A stretch of DNA of 64,000 bases from Sinosporangium siamense (GCF_016863435.1 NZ_BOOW01000032.1:107438-171437), one strand, 5' to 3'; positions 43,870 to 53,026 are shown, numbered from the stretch's first letter. The notes: a model not told the origin generated them from the letters alone. Program-made: numbers and translations.

Positions 43870-44309
43870 GGCGCACCCCCCACCTGCGGGTCGGCCTCGT
43901 CGGTCAGCGGCGTCTCCAGGTCGACGTGGCCGAGCTCGGGCAGGGGGGCGAGGGGGCTGCTGTGGAACACGACGCGGACGGGCACGTCGCCGTTGTTGAC
44001 CAACCGGTGGGCGGCGCCCTTGGGAATCATGCACGCCTCCCCACCGCCGATGACCGTTTCCCGGCCGGCGACGTTCAGCGTCAACTCGCCCTCGATGACG
44101 TAGACGAACTCCTCCGAGTAGGGGTGGTAGTGCTCGATCACCCGCTCCCCTGGAGCGAGCGTTCCCACCCCGCCGAACCCGGAGGTCGCCTCCACCGTAT
44201 TCGGGCTCAGCACGACCCGGATGTCACCACCCCGCTTCCGGTTGGACCGAACGGAGGCGAACGAGATCTTCTTGATCGGACCGGAAGGGGTGATCGGGTG
44301 CTGTGACAT
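43866..44309 (-). CDS. Cupin-fold polyketide cyclase
   Basis: 147 residues. Cupin motif 1 is GERVIEHYHPYSEEFVYVIEGEL with His/His/Glu metal ligands; motif 2 is IPKGAAHRLVNNGDVPVRVVF. Cupin cyclases of this kind (RemF-like) accompany TcmI- and TcmN-type cyclases in multi-ring aromatic polyketide clusters and help close later rings. It lies between the TcmI-like cyclase and KS-alpha; ATGA overlap with KS-alpha. Confidence 0.85.
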   Translation of the reverse strand: MSQHPITPSGPIKKISFASVRSNRKRGGDIRVVLSPNTVEATSGFGGVGTLAPGERVIEHYHPYSEEFVYVIEGELTLNVAGRETVIGGGEACMIPKGAAHRLVNNGDVPVRVVFHSSPLAPLPELGHVDLETPLTDEADPQVGGAP

Positions 44310-44321
44310 GCGGCTGCTCTC

Positions 44322-44642
44322 CTACTCGGGCTGCCAGGTGTAGAAGGGAGTGGCCATCGAGTCCTTCGGCTCGCGCCACTGCGGGTCGTAGGGGGTCATG
44401 TAGCGCGCGAGTTTCCTGTTGATGTCGTCATAGAGTTCGTGGTCGCGCGCGGAATACAGACGTGGTGTGATCTCCTCCTCTGCCTCCACCAGGTGAAAGT
44501 AAAGGCCGTGGAAGAGAAAGAGCGTCCGCCTGGTCACACCGATCATCTTCGGCAGCTCGGTCTTATCGGACTCCGCGAAAATGTCGGCGACCGCAGGCGC
44601 GTCCTCGGGATTCAATCGTGCGACGATCAGAGTTCTATGCAT
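44322..44642 (-). CDS. TcmI-type second/third-ring cyclase
   Basis: 106 residues, ferredoxin-like fold: MHRTLIVARLNPEDAPAVADIF, LPKMIGVTRRTLFLFHGLYF and the C-terminal LARYMTPYDPQWREPKDSMA, the hallmark of TcmI/WhiE-ORFVII cyclases. It closes the final ring or rings after TcmN action. It is the first gene of the minimal-PKS operon, with a heptamer box 48 bases upstream. Confidence 0.93.
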   Translation of the reverse strand: MHRTLIVARLNPEDAPAVADIFAESDKTELPKMIGVTRRTLFLFHGLYFHLVEAEEEITPRLYSARDHELYDDINRKLARYMTPYDPQWREPKDSMATPFYTWQPE

Positions 44643-44690
44643 ATCGTCTCCACAGGCTCGAACTCGCTTATGTCGGAGCCTGCCCGGGAG

Positions 44691-44719
44691 ACCTCAAGAA
44701 CGCCTTGAGAAACGCTGGA
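44691..44719 (-). promoter_or_regulatory. SARP-type heptamer box before the minimal PKS operon
   Basis: On the minus strand TCCAGCG (44719-44713), TCAAGGC (44708-44702) and TTGAGGT (44697-44691) repeat every 11 bp with 4-base spacers, ending 48 bases before the TcmI-like start, the same distance as before the O-methyltransferase. The segment also contains the inverted repeat CTCAAG-N5-CTTGAG (44693-44709). Confidence 0.6.
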
Positions 44720-44803
44720 CCGGAAAAGCCTGTCCGAATTCGAGGGTTCGGAAATACTATACGAGCTGTTTCTGCTGTTTTCCGGTTCCCTCAGGCGGTT
44801 CAT

Positions 44804-45958
44804 ATGAAAACTCAGCGCACCCGGGCCGGTGAAATGTATGACGTGCTCGTCGTGGGAGCGGGGCCCGCCGGCCTGACCGTGGCCGCCGGGCTCGCCCGCC
44901 ACGGCGTCTCCTGCCTGGTCGTGGAGCGCGGCGAGCACCCACCGGCCGGCGCTCACTGCCTGGTAGTGCAGGCGGCCTCCGCTGCCGCCCTCACGACCGT
45001 CGGCGTCGATGTCGCGGCCATACCTTCGAGCGCCCCCCTGCGCCGGCGGGTCTTCCACGTCTCCCGGCACACCGAGACCCGCCCGCTCTCCGCCCCCTCC
45101 CTCGTCGTCGGCCACGACGGCATGACGCAGCTCCTTTCGGCCGCCGCACTGCGGTATGGCGCAGCCGTCGAGACAGGCGCCGACGTGGTCGGCGTCCACC
45201 AGGTGGGCGGCCTCCACGGGGACGGGCACGTCCAAGTGCGGGTTCACTCCCGGGACCATCCAACCTTGGGTGACTCAAACGGGGCTCACTCAACCGAGCC
45301 GCGATCCGGCCGCGCCGACATCCGTCGCGCCCGGTGGGTGGTCGTCTGCACAGGCACCGACGACACCCTGACCCGCGCCATGGGGCTCGACTGGATGCCT
45401 TCGCACCCCCGCCCGGTGCGCTGGCTGGGGGTGAACGCCGTGGTCACCGGGGTGCCCGGCCTGGGTCCTGAGGAGGAGCACATCTTCCACGGCCCCCATG
45501 CCAACCTGGGCCTGCTGCCTCTCCCCACCGGTGGTCACCGGCTCTTCTCGGTCGCCGCCGACCAGGCTCGGCCACCCCGCGACGCGGGGGAGTTCGAGGC
45601 GTTCGTGCGCCGCATCACCGGCCTCCCCGCGACGTTGTCCGAGGTCGGCGACCTATGGCGAACACGCCCCGGGTCGGGCCGGGCGCCGGCGGCGCGCCGC
45701 GGCAGGGTCCTCACCCTCGGTGCGGCGCGCCGCCGGCTGCCGCTGCCGGTGCAGTGCCTGAACGCCGCGATCGAGGAGGCGGTCCACCTCGCCGATGAGC
45801 TGGCCGGCGTGGTGCACGGCAGGCGTCCCCACCACGCCTTGGAGGCTCATGCCGTGCGGCATGGCAGGGCAGCCGAGCGGCTGATCTCCGAGGCCTGGCG
45901 GATGGTCGATTACGCGACCACTCCGGATCCCGAACAGTGGCTGGCCAAACCCCGATGA
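44804..45958 (+). CDS. FAD monooxygenase-fold protein with degenerate GD motif
   Basis: 384 residues from the ATG at 44804 (ATG 44834, MYDVLVVGAGPAG, is an alternative). The N-terminal Rossmann motif VVGAGPAGLTVAAGL and the SCLVVERGE strand mark the PHBH-like flavin hydroxylase family. The second FAD motif, normally GDAAH followed by PPxGGQGLN, reads LGAARRRLPLPVQCLNAAIEEA, without the Asp that binds the ribityl chain, and the substrate domain is short. It may still bind FAD weakly or serve a non-redox role. It overlaps the next gene as ATGA. Confidence 0.78.
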   Translation: MKTQRTRAGEMYDVLVVGAGPAGLTVAAGLARHGVSCLVVERGEHPPAGAHCLVVQAASAAALTTVGVDVAAIPSSAPLRRRVFHVSRHTETRPLSAPSLVVGHDGMTQLLSAAALRYGAAVETGADVVGVHQVGGLHGDGHVQVRVHSRDHPTLGDSNGAHSTEPRSGRADIRRARWVVVCTGTDDTLTRAMGLDWMPSHPRPVRWLGVNAVVTGVPGLGPEEEHIFHGPHANLGLLPLPTGGHRLFSVAADQARPPRDAGEFEAFVRRITGLPATLSEVGDLWRTRPGSGRAPAARRGRVLTLGAARRRLPLPVQCLNAAIEEAVHLADELAGVVHGRRPHHALEAHAVRHGRAAERLISEAWRMVDYATTPDPEQWLAKPR

Positions 45959-46653
45959 GGTCTCACATGAAGCTCTATCTGCTCAGCACCGGAACGATCG
46001 CCGCGATCCGCGCCCCCGTCCCGGTCTACCTGATCCGCACCGACGACGGCGACATGCTCGTGGACTCGGGGTGCGCCCCCGGCGCGCAGGGGGGCATCGT
46101 CGTCGCGCCCGAGCAGCATCTGCTGCCTCAACTGGCCGCGCTCAAGGTCGCGCCGGAGGATGTCAGATATGTGATCTGCACGCATCTCGACCCCGATCAC
46201 TGCGGCAGCCACCGGGCCTTCACCTCCGCCCGGTTCGTCGTTCAGCGAACCCACCTCGACCTGGTCCGCGACGACGCTCCGCCCCGGATCGCGGAGTGCC
46301 GTGCGCAATGGGACCTGCCGGCCGACCGCTACCTGCCCGTCGAGGGGGACACCGAATTCCGGCCCGGGATCGAGCTGATCGCCTCCGGCGGCCATGTGCC
46401 CGGCCACCAGTCGGTCCTGGTCCGGCTTCCCGAGACCGGGCCTGTGCTCCTCGCCGGCGACGCCATACCGATGGAGATCGCGCTCAATCCCGAACGGCGG
46501 CCGATCTTCCCCTTCGACATGGACGCAGCCGCGACCAGATCGTCGACGGCCCGGCTGACGGATATCGCGCGGCGGGAGAACGCGCTTGTCGTCTGCGGGC
46601 ACGACGGTGCGCAGTGGGCCGGACTGCGCACCGCTCCGGACTTTTACCGCTGA
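45955..46653 (+). CDS. Metallo-beta-lactamase-fold hydrolase (lactonase-like)
   Basis: 232 residues from an ATG overlapping the preceding stop; ATG 45967 (MKLYLLSTG) is the other candidate. Zinc-site residues: THLDPDHCGSH (an HxDxDH variant of HxHxDH), SGGHVPGHQS, LLAGDA and VVCGHD, as in AHL-lactonase-like and glyoxalase-II-like members. In a polyketide cluster an MBL protein can act as thioesterase or lactonase in chain release. Its 3' end overlaps the convergent GT2-GtrA gene by 10 bases. Confidence 0.82.
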   Translation: MRSHMKLYLLSTGTIAAIRAPVPVYLIRTDDGDMLVDSGCAPGAQGGIVVAPEQHLLPQLAALKVAPEDVRYVICTHLDPDHCGSHRAFTSARFVVQRTHLDLVRDDAPPRIAECRAQWDLPADRYLPVEGDTEFRPGIELIASGGHVPGHQSVLVRLPETGPVLLAGDAIPMEIALNPERRPIFPFDMDAAATRSSTARLTDIARRENALVVCGHDGAQWAGLRTAPDFYR

Positions 46654-47921
46654 GCGCCGCTCTTCCGGCCGGCGCGTTTCCCGGCGAAGACCCAGTCGCG
46701 CATGAGGAGGAATCTCGCCACCGTGCCCACCAAGGCCGAGGTGAGAAGCACGAGTGTTTCGTAGACAAGCCCGGCGCCGGGATTCATGCGCTGCCACAGC
46801 AGGGTGCACAGCGAGGTGAACAGGAAATAGAGCGTGAAAACCCCTAGACCCTTGAGGTGGGCCTGCAACTTCTTATGGGCCCCCGCCGATCGGCGGAAGG
46901 TGAGACGCCTGTTCGCCTCGGTGTTCAGCAGGGTGCACAGAATCAGGGCCGCCAGATTGGCCCCCATCACCGGCCACCATTCCCGCAGCATCATGTAGAG
47001 AAGACCGTGAGCGACGGTGGAGACCGCCCCCACCGCGCAGAAAAGCAGCACCTGCCAGATGCGTTCGACCCGGTTGCCGTTCCCCGTGCGCGCGTCGGGG
47101 TGGAATGGCGCTGGGTCTGCGCGCCGGCGCACCGGGATGTCCGCCGTGCGGTTGAGCCGGGCGCGGGCCACCCGGACGAGGCCCTTGATGTCGGCCCATG
47201 CCGTACCCGCGATGGCGACCCGGCTGTCGACGTCCTCCACCCAGTCGACGGGCACCTCGTAAAGCCGCAGTCCGTTGTGATGGGCGAGCAGCAGCAACTC
47301 GGTGTCGAAGAACCACCCGTCGTCCTCGACGCGCTCCAGCAGCGTCGCGATGGACTCGCGCCGTGCCGCCTTGAATCCGCACTGCATATCGGTGTGGGGC
47401 ACACCGTGGACCAACCGTACGAGCATGTTGTAGCCGCGGGAGATGAACTCGCGCTTGAAACCGCGGATCGTGCGGGATCCGGACGCGAGACGCGAGCCGA
47501 TCGCGATGTCGGAGTGATCGCTGATGAGAGGGGCGAGCATCGGGAGTATGGCGTCCAGGCCCGTCGACAGATCGACGTCCATGTAGGCGACGATCTCGGC
47601 GTCGCTGGACGACCACGCGGTGCGCAGGGCTCTGCCGCGGCCTTTCTCCTCCAGTCGTACGACGCGCAGGCCGGGTAGCTCGGCGGCGAGTTCACGCGCC
47701 ACGTCGCAGGTGCGGTCGGTGCTCGCGTTGTCGACGACCGCGAGGTTCCATTCGTAGGGCAGGGTGGCCGCGAGATAGGCATGAAGGGTACGGATACATC
47801 CGGCCAATGCCCGTTCTTCGTTGTAGACCGGGATGACGATCTCGACCCGAGAGGCCCGCTGCAGCGTCAGCGCGGCTCCACCGCCTGTCTCCGCGGGCAA
47901 CTCGGCGGGGCTGTCGAACAT
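46644..47921 (-). CDS. GT2 lipid-phosphate glycosyltransferase fused to GtrA
   Basis: 425 residues from the ATG at 47919-47921. Residues about 25-260 are a GT2 domain of the dolichyl/undecaprenyl-phosphate type (IVIPVYNEERAL, VVDNASTDRT, AYMDVDLSTGLD with the DxD motif, MQCGFKAARR). Residues about 295-425 form a four-helix GtrA domain (QVLLFCAVGAVSTVAHGLLY, LLNTEANRRLTF). Such fusions make a lipid-linked hexose and are thought to flip it. It could supply the two GT39 enzymes. Last gene of the P450-KAS III-transporter run. Confidence 0.88.
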   Translation of the reverse strand: MFDSPAELPAETGGGAALTLQRASRVEIVIPVYNEERALAGCIRTLHAYLAATLPYEWNLAVVDNASTDRTCDVARELAAELPGLRVVRLEEKGRGRALRTAWSSSDAEIVAYMDVDLSTGLDAILPMLAPLISDHSDIAIGSRLASGSRTIRGFKREFISRGYNMLVRLVHGVPHTDMQCGFKAARRESIATLLERVEDDGWFFDTELLLLAHHNGLRLYEVPVDWVEDVDSRVAIAGTAWADIKGLVRVARARLNRTADIPVRRRADPAPFHPDARTGNGNRVERIWQVLLFCAVGAVSTVAHGLLYMMLREWWPVMGANLAALILCTLLNTEANRRLTFRRSAGAHKKLQAHLKGLGVFTLYFLFTSLCTLLWQRMNPGAGLVYETLVLLTSALVGTVARFLLMRDWVFAGKRAGRKSGAQR

Positions 47922-47938
47922 GGGAGTCTCCAGCGATG

Positions 47939-49408
47939 TCAGGAGGTGAGTGATCGTCGGAGACGGTCGCCTCCGACAACGAGGCATACAGCGGCGAGAA
48001 AGGCCGGCACCAGGAGGAAGCCAAAGAAGGCGGGCCCCGGAACTATCGGCCAAAGTCGGGCGAACTGCGCGCCGAGCGCGGCACCTAGGGCGGCAGAAAG
48101 CCAGAACAAGCCCATCATGCGGCCGGCTGCCCGTTCCGGAGCGATCTGCGCGCTCGCACTCAATCCCACCGGGCCGAGGACGACCTCGCCGCAGGCCAGC
48201 AGGAAGAACGCGAGGACCAGCCAGAGCGGCGAGACCGGCGGTGAGTTGGCCGAGGCCACCGCCATGACCGTCAGAGACGCGCCCATCGCCGCCAGCCCGA
48301 GCGCGTATTTCCGCGGGACGTCCAAACGGTCTCCTGCCCGCAACCACAGCCACGCCGCACCCGGTGCGAGCGCCAGGATGAACAGCGGGCTCAACGATTG
48401 GAACCAACTCGCCGGGATGATCATTCCAAGGAGATCGCGGTCGGTGTAACGTTCGGCGAAGAAGCTGAAGACCGCACCCGACTGCGCGAAGCACATCCAA
48501 AAGAGGGCAGAGGCGGCAAACAGCCAGCGATACGCCCGCAGCCGGGTCAGGTCCGCAGCGGTCAGGCCTTTCTGCCGCAGCACTGACCGGAAATAGAGGA
48601 TCGGCACGACGATCACGGTGAGGCCCACGACCGCCAGAACATGCTCGATCGTGAACCACCCGGCCATGACGTCCACGGTGAGCAGGGACCCCGCCACCGC
48701 CGCCACCACGACGGCCCGGCGGCGCAAGGAGCGCACGAGGTGCGGGGGAGCGGGGGCCTCGGGGAGGCGGCCGAGCTCGCCGAAGCGACGCCGGCCGAGC
48801 ACATATTGCAGCACGCCGGCGGTCATGCCGAACGCCGCGGCGCCGAACCCGGCGTGCCAGTGGACCCGCTCGCCCAGAAATCCCGTGACCAACGGCGCGA
48901 TCAGCGCGCTGACCTGCACACTCATATAGAAGATGGAGAAGGCCGACTCCCGGCGGGCATCCTCTCCCGGACCGTAGAAACGGCCGAGGACCGCCGCCAT
49001 GTTGGGCTTCAGCAGCCCGGTCCCGGCGGCGACGAGAAGCAGGCCGAGATAGGACACCGCATCGAACGGCACCATCAGGCAGTAATGCCCGAGCGCGATG
49101 ACGACGGCACCCCAGAGCGTCGCCCGCTGGGCGCCGAGGACCCTGTCGCCGAGCCATCCGCCGGGCAGCGGGAGGACGAAGGCGACCGCCATATAGATGC
49201 CGAAGAGCGCTCCCGCCGTACCGGTGTCCAGGCCGAGCCCGCCCTCGGAGCGGGGCGACGCCGCATAGAGCGCGAGCAGCGCCTGCATGCCGTAGAAGCT
49301 GAAACGCTCCCACATGTCGGTGAGGAAGAGCGTGGCGAACCAGCGCGGGTAGCCGAAGAACGTCTTCTCACCCGGTGAATCGGGCTCGGCAACCGTACGC
49401 GTGCTCAT
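47939..49408 (-). CDS. POT/PTR2 family proton-coupled transporter
   Basis: 489 residues from the ATG at 49406-49408, which overlaps the P450 stop. About 12-14 membrane helices; the signature DMWERFSFYGMQALLALY and the FSIFYMSVQVSALIAP segment identify the proton-dependent oligopeptide transporter family. Members move di/tripeptides or drugs. In this cluster it may take part in uptake of an amino-acid-like precursor or export of the product; direction is not known. Confidence 0.85.
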   Translation of the reverse strand: MSTRTVAEPDSPGEKTFFGYPRWFATLFLTDMWERFSFYGMQALLALYAASPRSEGGLGLDTGTAGALFGIYMAVAFVLPLPGGWLGDRVLGAQRATLWGAVVIALGHYCLMVPFDAVSYLGLLLVAAGTGLLKPNMAAVLGRFYGPGEDARRESAFSIFYMSVQVSALIAPLVTGFLGERVHWHAGFGAAAFGMTAGVLQYVLGRRRFGELGRLPEAPAPPHLVRSLRRRAVVVAAVAGSLLTVDVMAGWFTIEHVLAVVGLTVIVVPILYFRSVLRQKGLTAADLTRLRAYRWLFAASALFWMCFAQSGAVFSFFAERYTDRDLLGMIIPASWFQSLSPLFILALAPGAAWLWLRAGDRLDVPRKYALGLAAMGASLTVMAVASANSPPVSPLWLVLAFFLLACGEVVLGPVGLSASAQIAPERAAGRMMGLFWLSAALGAALGAQFARLWPIVPGPAFFGFLLVPAFLAAVCLVVGGDRLRRSLTS

Positions 49409-50607
49409 CGCCGATCCCAGACGACCGGAAGCGCGTCCAGCGTGCGGTGGGTGTGGCCGTCGGCCCACGTCAGGTCCGACTCAGGGACCGCGAGACGCAG
49501 GCCGGGCAGCCGGCGCAGGACGGCGCCGACGGCCACGCCGAGTTCCAGGCGCGCGAGCGGCGCCCCCAGGCAGTAGTGGATTCCGTGCCCGAAGGTGAGA
49601 TGCGGGCTGCCGGGGCACTCCCGGTCCAGCCGCAGAGTGCCGGGGGACTCATAGACACGGCTGTCGCGGTTGGCCGCCACGATGGCCGGGAGCACGCCCT
49701 CTCCCGCCCGGATCCGCACACCGCCGAGGTCGAGATCCTCCGTCGCGATGCGCATCAGGCCCCCGTTGACCGCGGGTACGGCATAGCGCAGCAGTTCCTC
49801 GACCGAGACGCCGATCCGTTCGGGGTGTTCGCGCAGCGCCCGGGCCTGGCTCGGATGCCGCAGCAGCGTGAGCAGGCTCGCCGCCATCTGGCCCGCGGTG
49901 GTGTGGTGGCCCGCGGTGAGGAGCGTGTTGCCGAAGGTGATCAGCTCCGCGTCGCTCAGCGCGTCGTCCCGCTCCTGAACCTTGATCAACGCACTGAGCA
50001 GGTCGTCGGCCGGCGCGACACGCTTACGCGCGACCAGGTCGGCGAGGTAGGCGCTGAGGTCGATACTGGCCTGCCGGGCCTGCTCCCGGCTGTGGGCGGT
50101 CAGCGTGAGGATGCGCTCGGTCCAGCTCCGGAACAGCGCCCGGTCCTTGTACGGCACACCCAGCAGGTCGCAGATGATGACCATGGGGAGCGGCTGGGTC
50201 AGTCCCGCCACGAGGTCCGCGGGCGGACCGGCCTGTTCGATCCCGTCGAGCAGTCCCTCGGTCACGCTCTCCACGCGTGGCCTCAGCAGCTCCATATGGC
50301 GTGCGGTGAAGGCCTTGGCCACCAGCCGCCGCAACCGGGTGTGGGCGGGAGGATCCAGGGAGAACAGCGAGGTGCCGGAGTCGGGTCTGGCCGGCCGGAG
50401 CCGCGGCGCCTCCGGAGCGTTCGCCAGCCGCCGGCTGAGCCTGCGGTCCGACAGCGCGGCGCGCACCTCCGCGTAGCCGGTGACCAGCCAGGCGGTGTCC
50501 CCCGTGGGAAGGACGACCAGGCTCACCGGCTGCGTCGAGGCGAGGTCCAGAAACTCCGCGGGCGGCTCCACCGGATCCTCGGCGGGAAACGGAAACGTCC
50601 TGGTCAC
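49405..50607 (-). CDS. Cytochrome P450 (copy 1)
   Basis: 400 residues, GTG start overlapping the KAS III stop (GTGA). Haem-binding loop FGHGIHYCLGAPLAR with the Cys ligand, ExxR in VEELLRYAV, and I-helix TAGHHTTAG, where the usual acidic residue before Thr is His. The actinobacterial CYP105/107-like style of biosynthetic hydroxylases. It presumably hydroxylates or cross-links the aromatic product. Co-operonic with a second P450 and a KAS III. Confidence 0.92.
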   Translation of the reverse strand: MTRTFPFPAEDPVEPPAEFLDLASTQPVSLVVLPTGDTAWLVTGYAEVRAALSDRRLSRRLANAPEAPRLRPARPDSGTSLFSLDPPAHTRLRRLVAKAFTARHMELLRPRVESVTEGLLDGIEQAGPPADLVAGLTQPLPMVIICDLLGVPYKDRALFRSWTERILTLTAHSREQARQASIDLSAYLADLVARKRVAPADDLLSALIKVQERDDALSDAELITFGNTLLTAGHHTTAGQMAASLLTLLRHPSQARALREHPERIGVSVEELLRYAVPAVNGGLMRIATEDLDLGGVRIRAGEGVLPAIVAANRDSRVYESPGTLRLDRECPGSPHLTFGHGIHYCLGAPLARLELGVAVGAVLRRLPGLRLAVPESDLTWADGHTHRTLDALPVVWDRR

Positions 50608-51605
50608 GGCAGCCGCACCACCTGGCTGGCATAGACGACGCCCGAGCCGAATCCGATCAGCAGCGCCAGCTCCCCGGACACCACCTCGCCCTTGCTCAGC
50701 AGGGTGTCCATGGCGAGGGGGATGGACGCCGACGAGGTGTTTCCGCTCTCGCGGACGTCCTGGGCGACCACGACCCCGGGCGGCAGCTTGAGCCTGGCCG
50801 CCATCTCCTCGGTGATCAACCGGTTGGCCTGGTGCGGGATGAAGGCCGAGAGTTCGTTCACGGTGACACCCGCCGCCTCAAGCGCCCGCGAACCGGCGGT
50901 GGCGAGGTTCTCGACGGCCCACCGGTAGACCTTCCACCCGATCATCCCGAGGACCGGCCAGGGGGTTTCCGGGTCGGTGCGGAGGCTGGGGTGCCAGAAC
51001 CCGGTCATGCCGACCGCGTCCGCGCGGCCGGCGTCGGAGCCCCAGATCACGGGACCGATGCCCGGCGTCGCCGACGGCCCCACCACGACCGCCCCCGCGC
51101 CGTCGGCGAAGAGGAACGCGGTTGAGGGGTCGCTGTGATCGAGGATGTCGGTGACCCGCTCCGCCGCGACGATCAGGACGTGGTCGGCCGTCCCGGCCCG
51201 CACCATGTCGCTGCCCATCGCGAGACCGTAGGAGAATCCGGCGCAGGCCGCCAGGATGTCCAGCGCGCCTGCCTCGGTCGCGCCGACGCGCAGGGCGACC
51301 TCACTGGCGAGCGAGGGCATCTGGGTCAGGTGCGTCGTCGTGGCGACCAGCACGAACCCGATCCGGTCGGCGTCGACCCCGGCCTGGGCGAGCGCCTTCT
51401 CCGCGGCGGCGACCGACATGGCGGTCAGCGTCTCCTCCGCCCCCGCGTAGCGGCGGGACCGCACACCGGAGCGACGCTCGATCCACTCCTCCGTCAGCCC
51501 CAGCCCCTCGGCGATCTCCGAGTTGGGCACCGACCGCGCCGGGCGGTAGACGCCCAGCCCCATGATCCGGCTGTAGCGGGGCTCCGCGCTATTTCGCATC
51601 CGCAT
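50604..51605 (-). CDS. KAS III (FabH-like) starter-unit ketosynthase
   Basis: 333 residues (ATG at 51603-51605; ATG 51599 possible). It has the thiolase-fold catalytic Cys in DILAACAGFSYGL, His in IPHQANRLI and Asn in ESGNTSSASIP, so it is fully active in appearance. FabH-like enzymes in type II PKS clusters (for example in benastatin and fredericamycin pathways) supply a non-acetate starter. Its presence predicts a starter other than simple acetate. It overlaps the 3' end of the upstream P450 by 17 bases. Confidence 0.92.
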   Translation of the reverse strand: MRMRNSAEPRYSRIMGLGVYRPARSVPNSEIAEGLGLTEEWIERRSGVRSRRYAGAEETLTAMSVAAAEKALAQAGVDADRIGFVLVATTTHLTQMPSLASEVALRVGATEAGALDILAACAGFSYGLAMGSDMVRAGTADHVLIVAAERVTDILDHSDPSTAFLFADGAGAVVVGPSATPGIGPVIWGSDAGRADAVGMTGFWHPSLRTDPETPWPVLGMIGWKVYRWAVENLATAGSRALEAAGVTVNELSAFIPHQANRLITEEMAARLKLPPGVVVAQDVRESGNTSSASIPLAMDTLLSKGEVVSGELALLIGFGSGVVYASQVVRLP

Positions 51606-52842
51606 GCTTATCGTCTCCTCTGTCGTCGATCTCCCCCCACGCGACGGGGAGAGCTGTCAGTGCGCGCAGGATGCCGCCGCTGCTCCAGCGCAGCTCCTCC
51701 TCGGGTACGGCGATGCGTAGTCCGGGAAACCGTTCGATCAACCCGCCGAACGCGGTGACCAGCTCCATCTGGGCGAGCCCGCGGCCCAGGCAGTGGTGGA
51801 TGCCGGGGCCGAAGGCGACATGGGGGTTGCCGGGCCTGGTCACGTCGAAGGTGTCCGCCTGCGGGAAGACGGAGGCGTCGCGGTTGGCGGACGTGGTCGA
51901 AGGGATGACCGCCTCACCGGGGCTGATGGTGACCCCGCCCAGCTCCACCGTCTGCACGGCCACCCTGATCGTGCCGCCGCTGACCGGTCCCGGCGTGTAA
52001 CGCAGCACCTCGTCGATCGCGGCAGGCAGCAGCTGCGGCCGCCGCCGGATCAGCGCTACCTGGCCCGGGTGGCGCAGCAGGATGGCGGCGCCGTTGGCCA
52101 GCGCGGTGGTGACGGTCTGGCAGCCGGCTGTCAGCAGCGTCGAGGCCAGGGCGAGGAGTTCGTCCTCACTGAGCCGGTCGTCCTCGTCGTGCGCATTGAT
52201 CAAGTAGGCGAGCACGTCGTCCGAGGCGGATTCGGCGCGCTTCCGCGCCACCAGCTCGCGGAAGTAACTCCGCAGCTCCGCTCTGGCCTGCTCGACCTTC
52301 GCGCGATTACCCGGCGTGACGCTCAACGCCGCCTCGACCCAGCGTTCGAACACCGTCCGGTCCGCCTGAGGGACGCCGAGGAGCTTGCAGATCACCTTGA
52401 CCGGCAGGGGGCGGGCGAGCCCCTCGACGAGATCGTACGGTGGCCCGGCGGCGGCCATCGCGTCGAGCACGCCGGCGACCAACCGCTCGACGTGCGGCTG
52501 CAAAGCCCCGATTCGCCTGGCGCTGAAGGCCGGCGCGATGAGACGGCGCAGCCGGGTGTGATCGGGAGGGTCCATCGTGGTGATCGCCGAGCGCTCCGGG
52601 GCGGCGGGCCCGAGCCGGGGCGCGCCCGGTGCCGCCGCTGCCGCCCGGCTGAAGCGCGGATCGGCCAGCACCTGCCGCACCTGCGCATATCCGGTGACGA
52701 GCCAGGCGGTGTCGCCGCTCGGCAGGCGCACTCCTGTCACCGGGCAGTTCTCTCGCAATCGGGCGAACTGCGGTGGCGGTTCGAAGAGTGAAGGTGCCTC
52801 GAAGGGAAATGCGATATCCGCTTGTGCCTGATCGGCCGCCAT
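51589..52842 (-). CDS. Cytochrome P450 (copy 2)
   Basis: 417 residues from the ATG at 52840-52842; ten residues earlier is another start. Haem loop FGPGIHHCLGRGLAQME, ExxR in IDEVLRYTPG and I-helix LTAGCQTVTTAL with Gln in place of the usual acid. It is distinct in sequence from copy 1 and first gene of the run P450 - KAS III - P450 - POT - GT2/GtrA. A shared heptamer site with the divergent SDR gene lies about 55 bases upstream. Confidence 0.9.
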   Translation of the reverse strand: MAADQAQADIAFPFEAPSLFEPPPQFARLRENCPVTGVRLPSGDTAWLVTGYAQVRQVLADPRFSRAAAAAPGAPRLGPAAPERSAITTMDPPDHTRLRRLIAPAFSARRIGALQPHVERLVAGVLDAMAAAGPPYDLVEGLARPLPVKVICKLLGVPQADRTVFERWVEAALSVTPGNRAKVEQARAELRSYFRELVARKRAESASDDVLAYLINAHDEDDRLSEDELLALASTLLTAGCQTVTTALANGAAILLRHPGQVALIRRRPQLLPAAIDEVLRYTPGPVSGGTIRVAVQTVELGGVTISPGEAVIPSTTSANRDASVFPQADTFDVTRPGNPHVAFGPGIHHCLGRGLAQMELVTAFGGLIERFPGLRIAVPEEELRWSSGGILRALTALPVAWGEIDDRGDDKHADAK

Positions 52843-52896
52843 CGGCGTGCTCCTAGCGTGCAACGGCATCACGACCGACTCGACGCTGGCAAGCAG

Positions 52897-52928
52897 GGCT
52901 TGAGCGGCGATCGAAAGCCACTCGAAAG
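52897..52928. promoter_or_regulatory. Bidirectional SARP-type heptamer site
   Basis: Plus strand: TTGAGCG (52900), TCGAAAG (52911) and TCGAAAG (52922), an exact 11-bp period. Minus strand: TCGAGTG, TCGATCG and TCAAGCC (ending at 52897) in the same period, because TCGA is self-complementary. The site lies between the divergent P450 and SDR genes. Confidence 0.65.
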
Positions 52929-53026
52929 TGAAATGCGGCCTAACGTCCTTGAGTGGTTCTCCAGCGGAGTTCTAGCAGGCGCGCCAACGCTTCGAACCCA
53001 CACCGTAAACACAGGAAGGGATAACG

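Noticed and set aside
44739..44767. TTCGAGG and TACGAGC as a plus-strand SARP site for the FAD protein
   Set aside because: The spacing is 21 bp and no third unit falls on an 11-bp register, unlike the minus-strand box in the same region.
46644..49313. Single 889-residue open frame on the minus strand spanning the transporter and GT2-GtrA genes
   Set aside because: Only the part from 47921 onward has real protein signatures; the upstream part is an out-of-frame shadow of the POT transporter gene.
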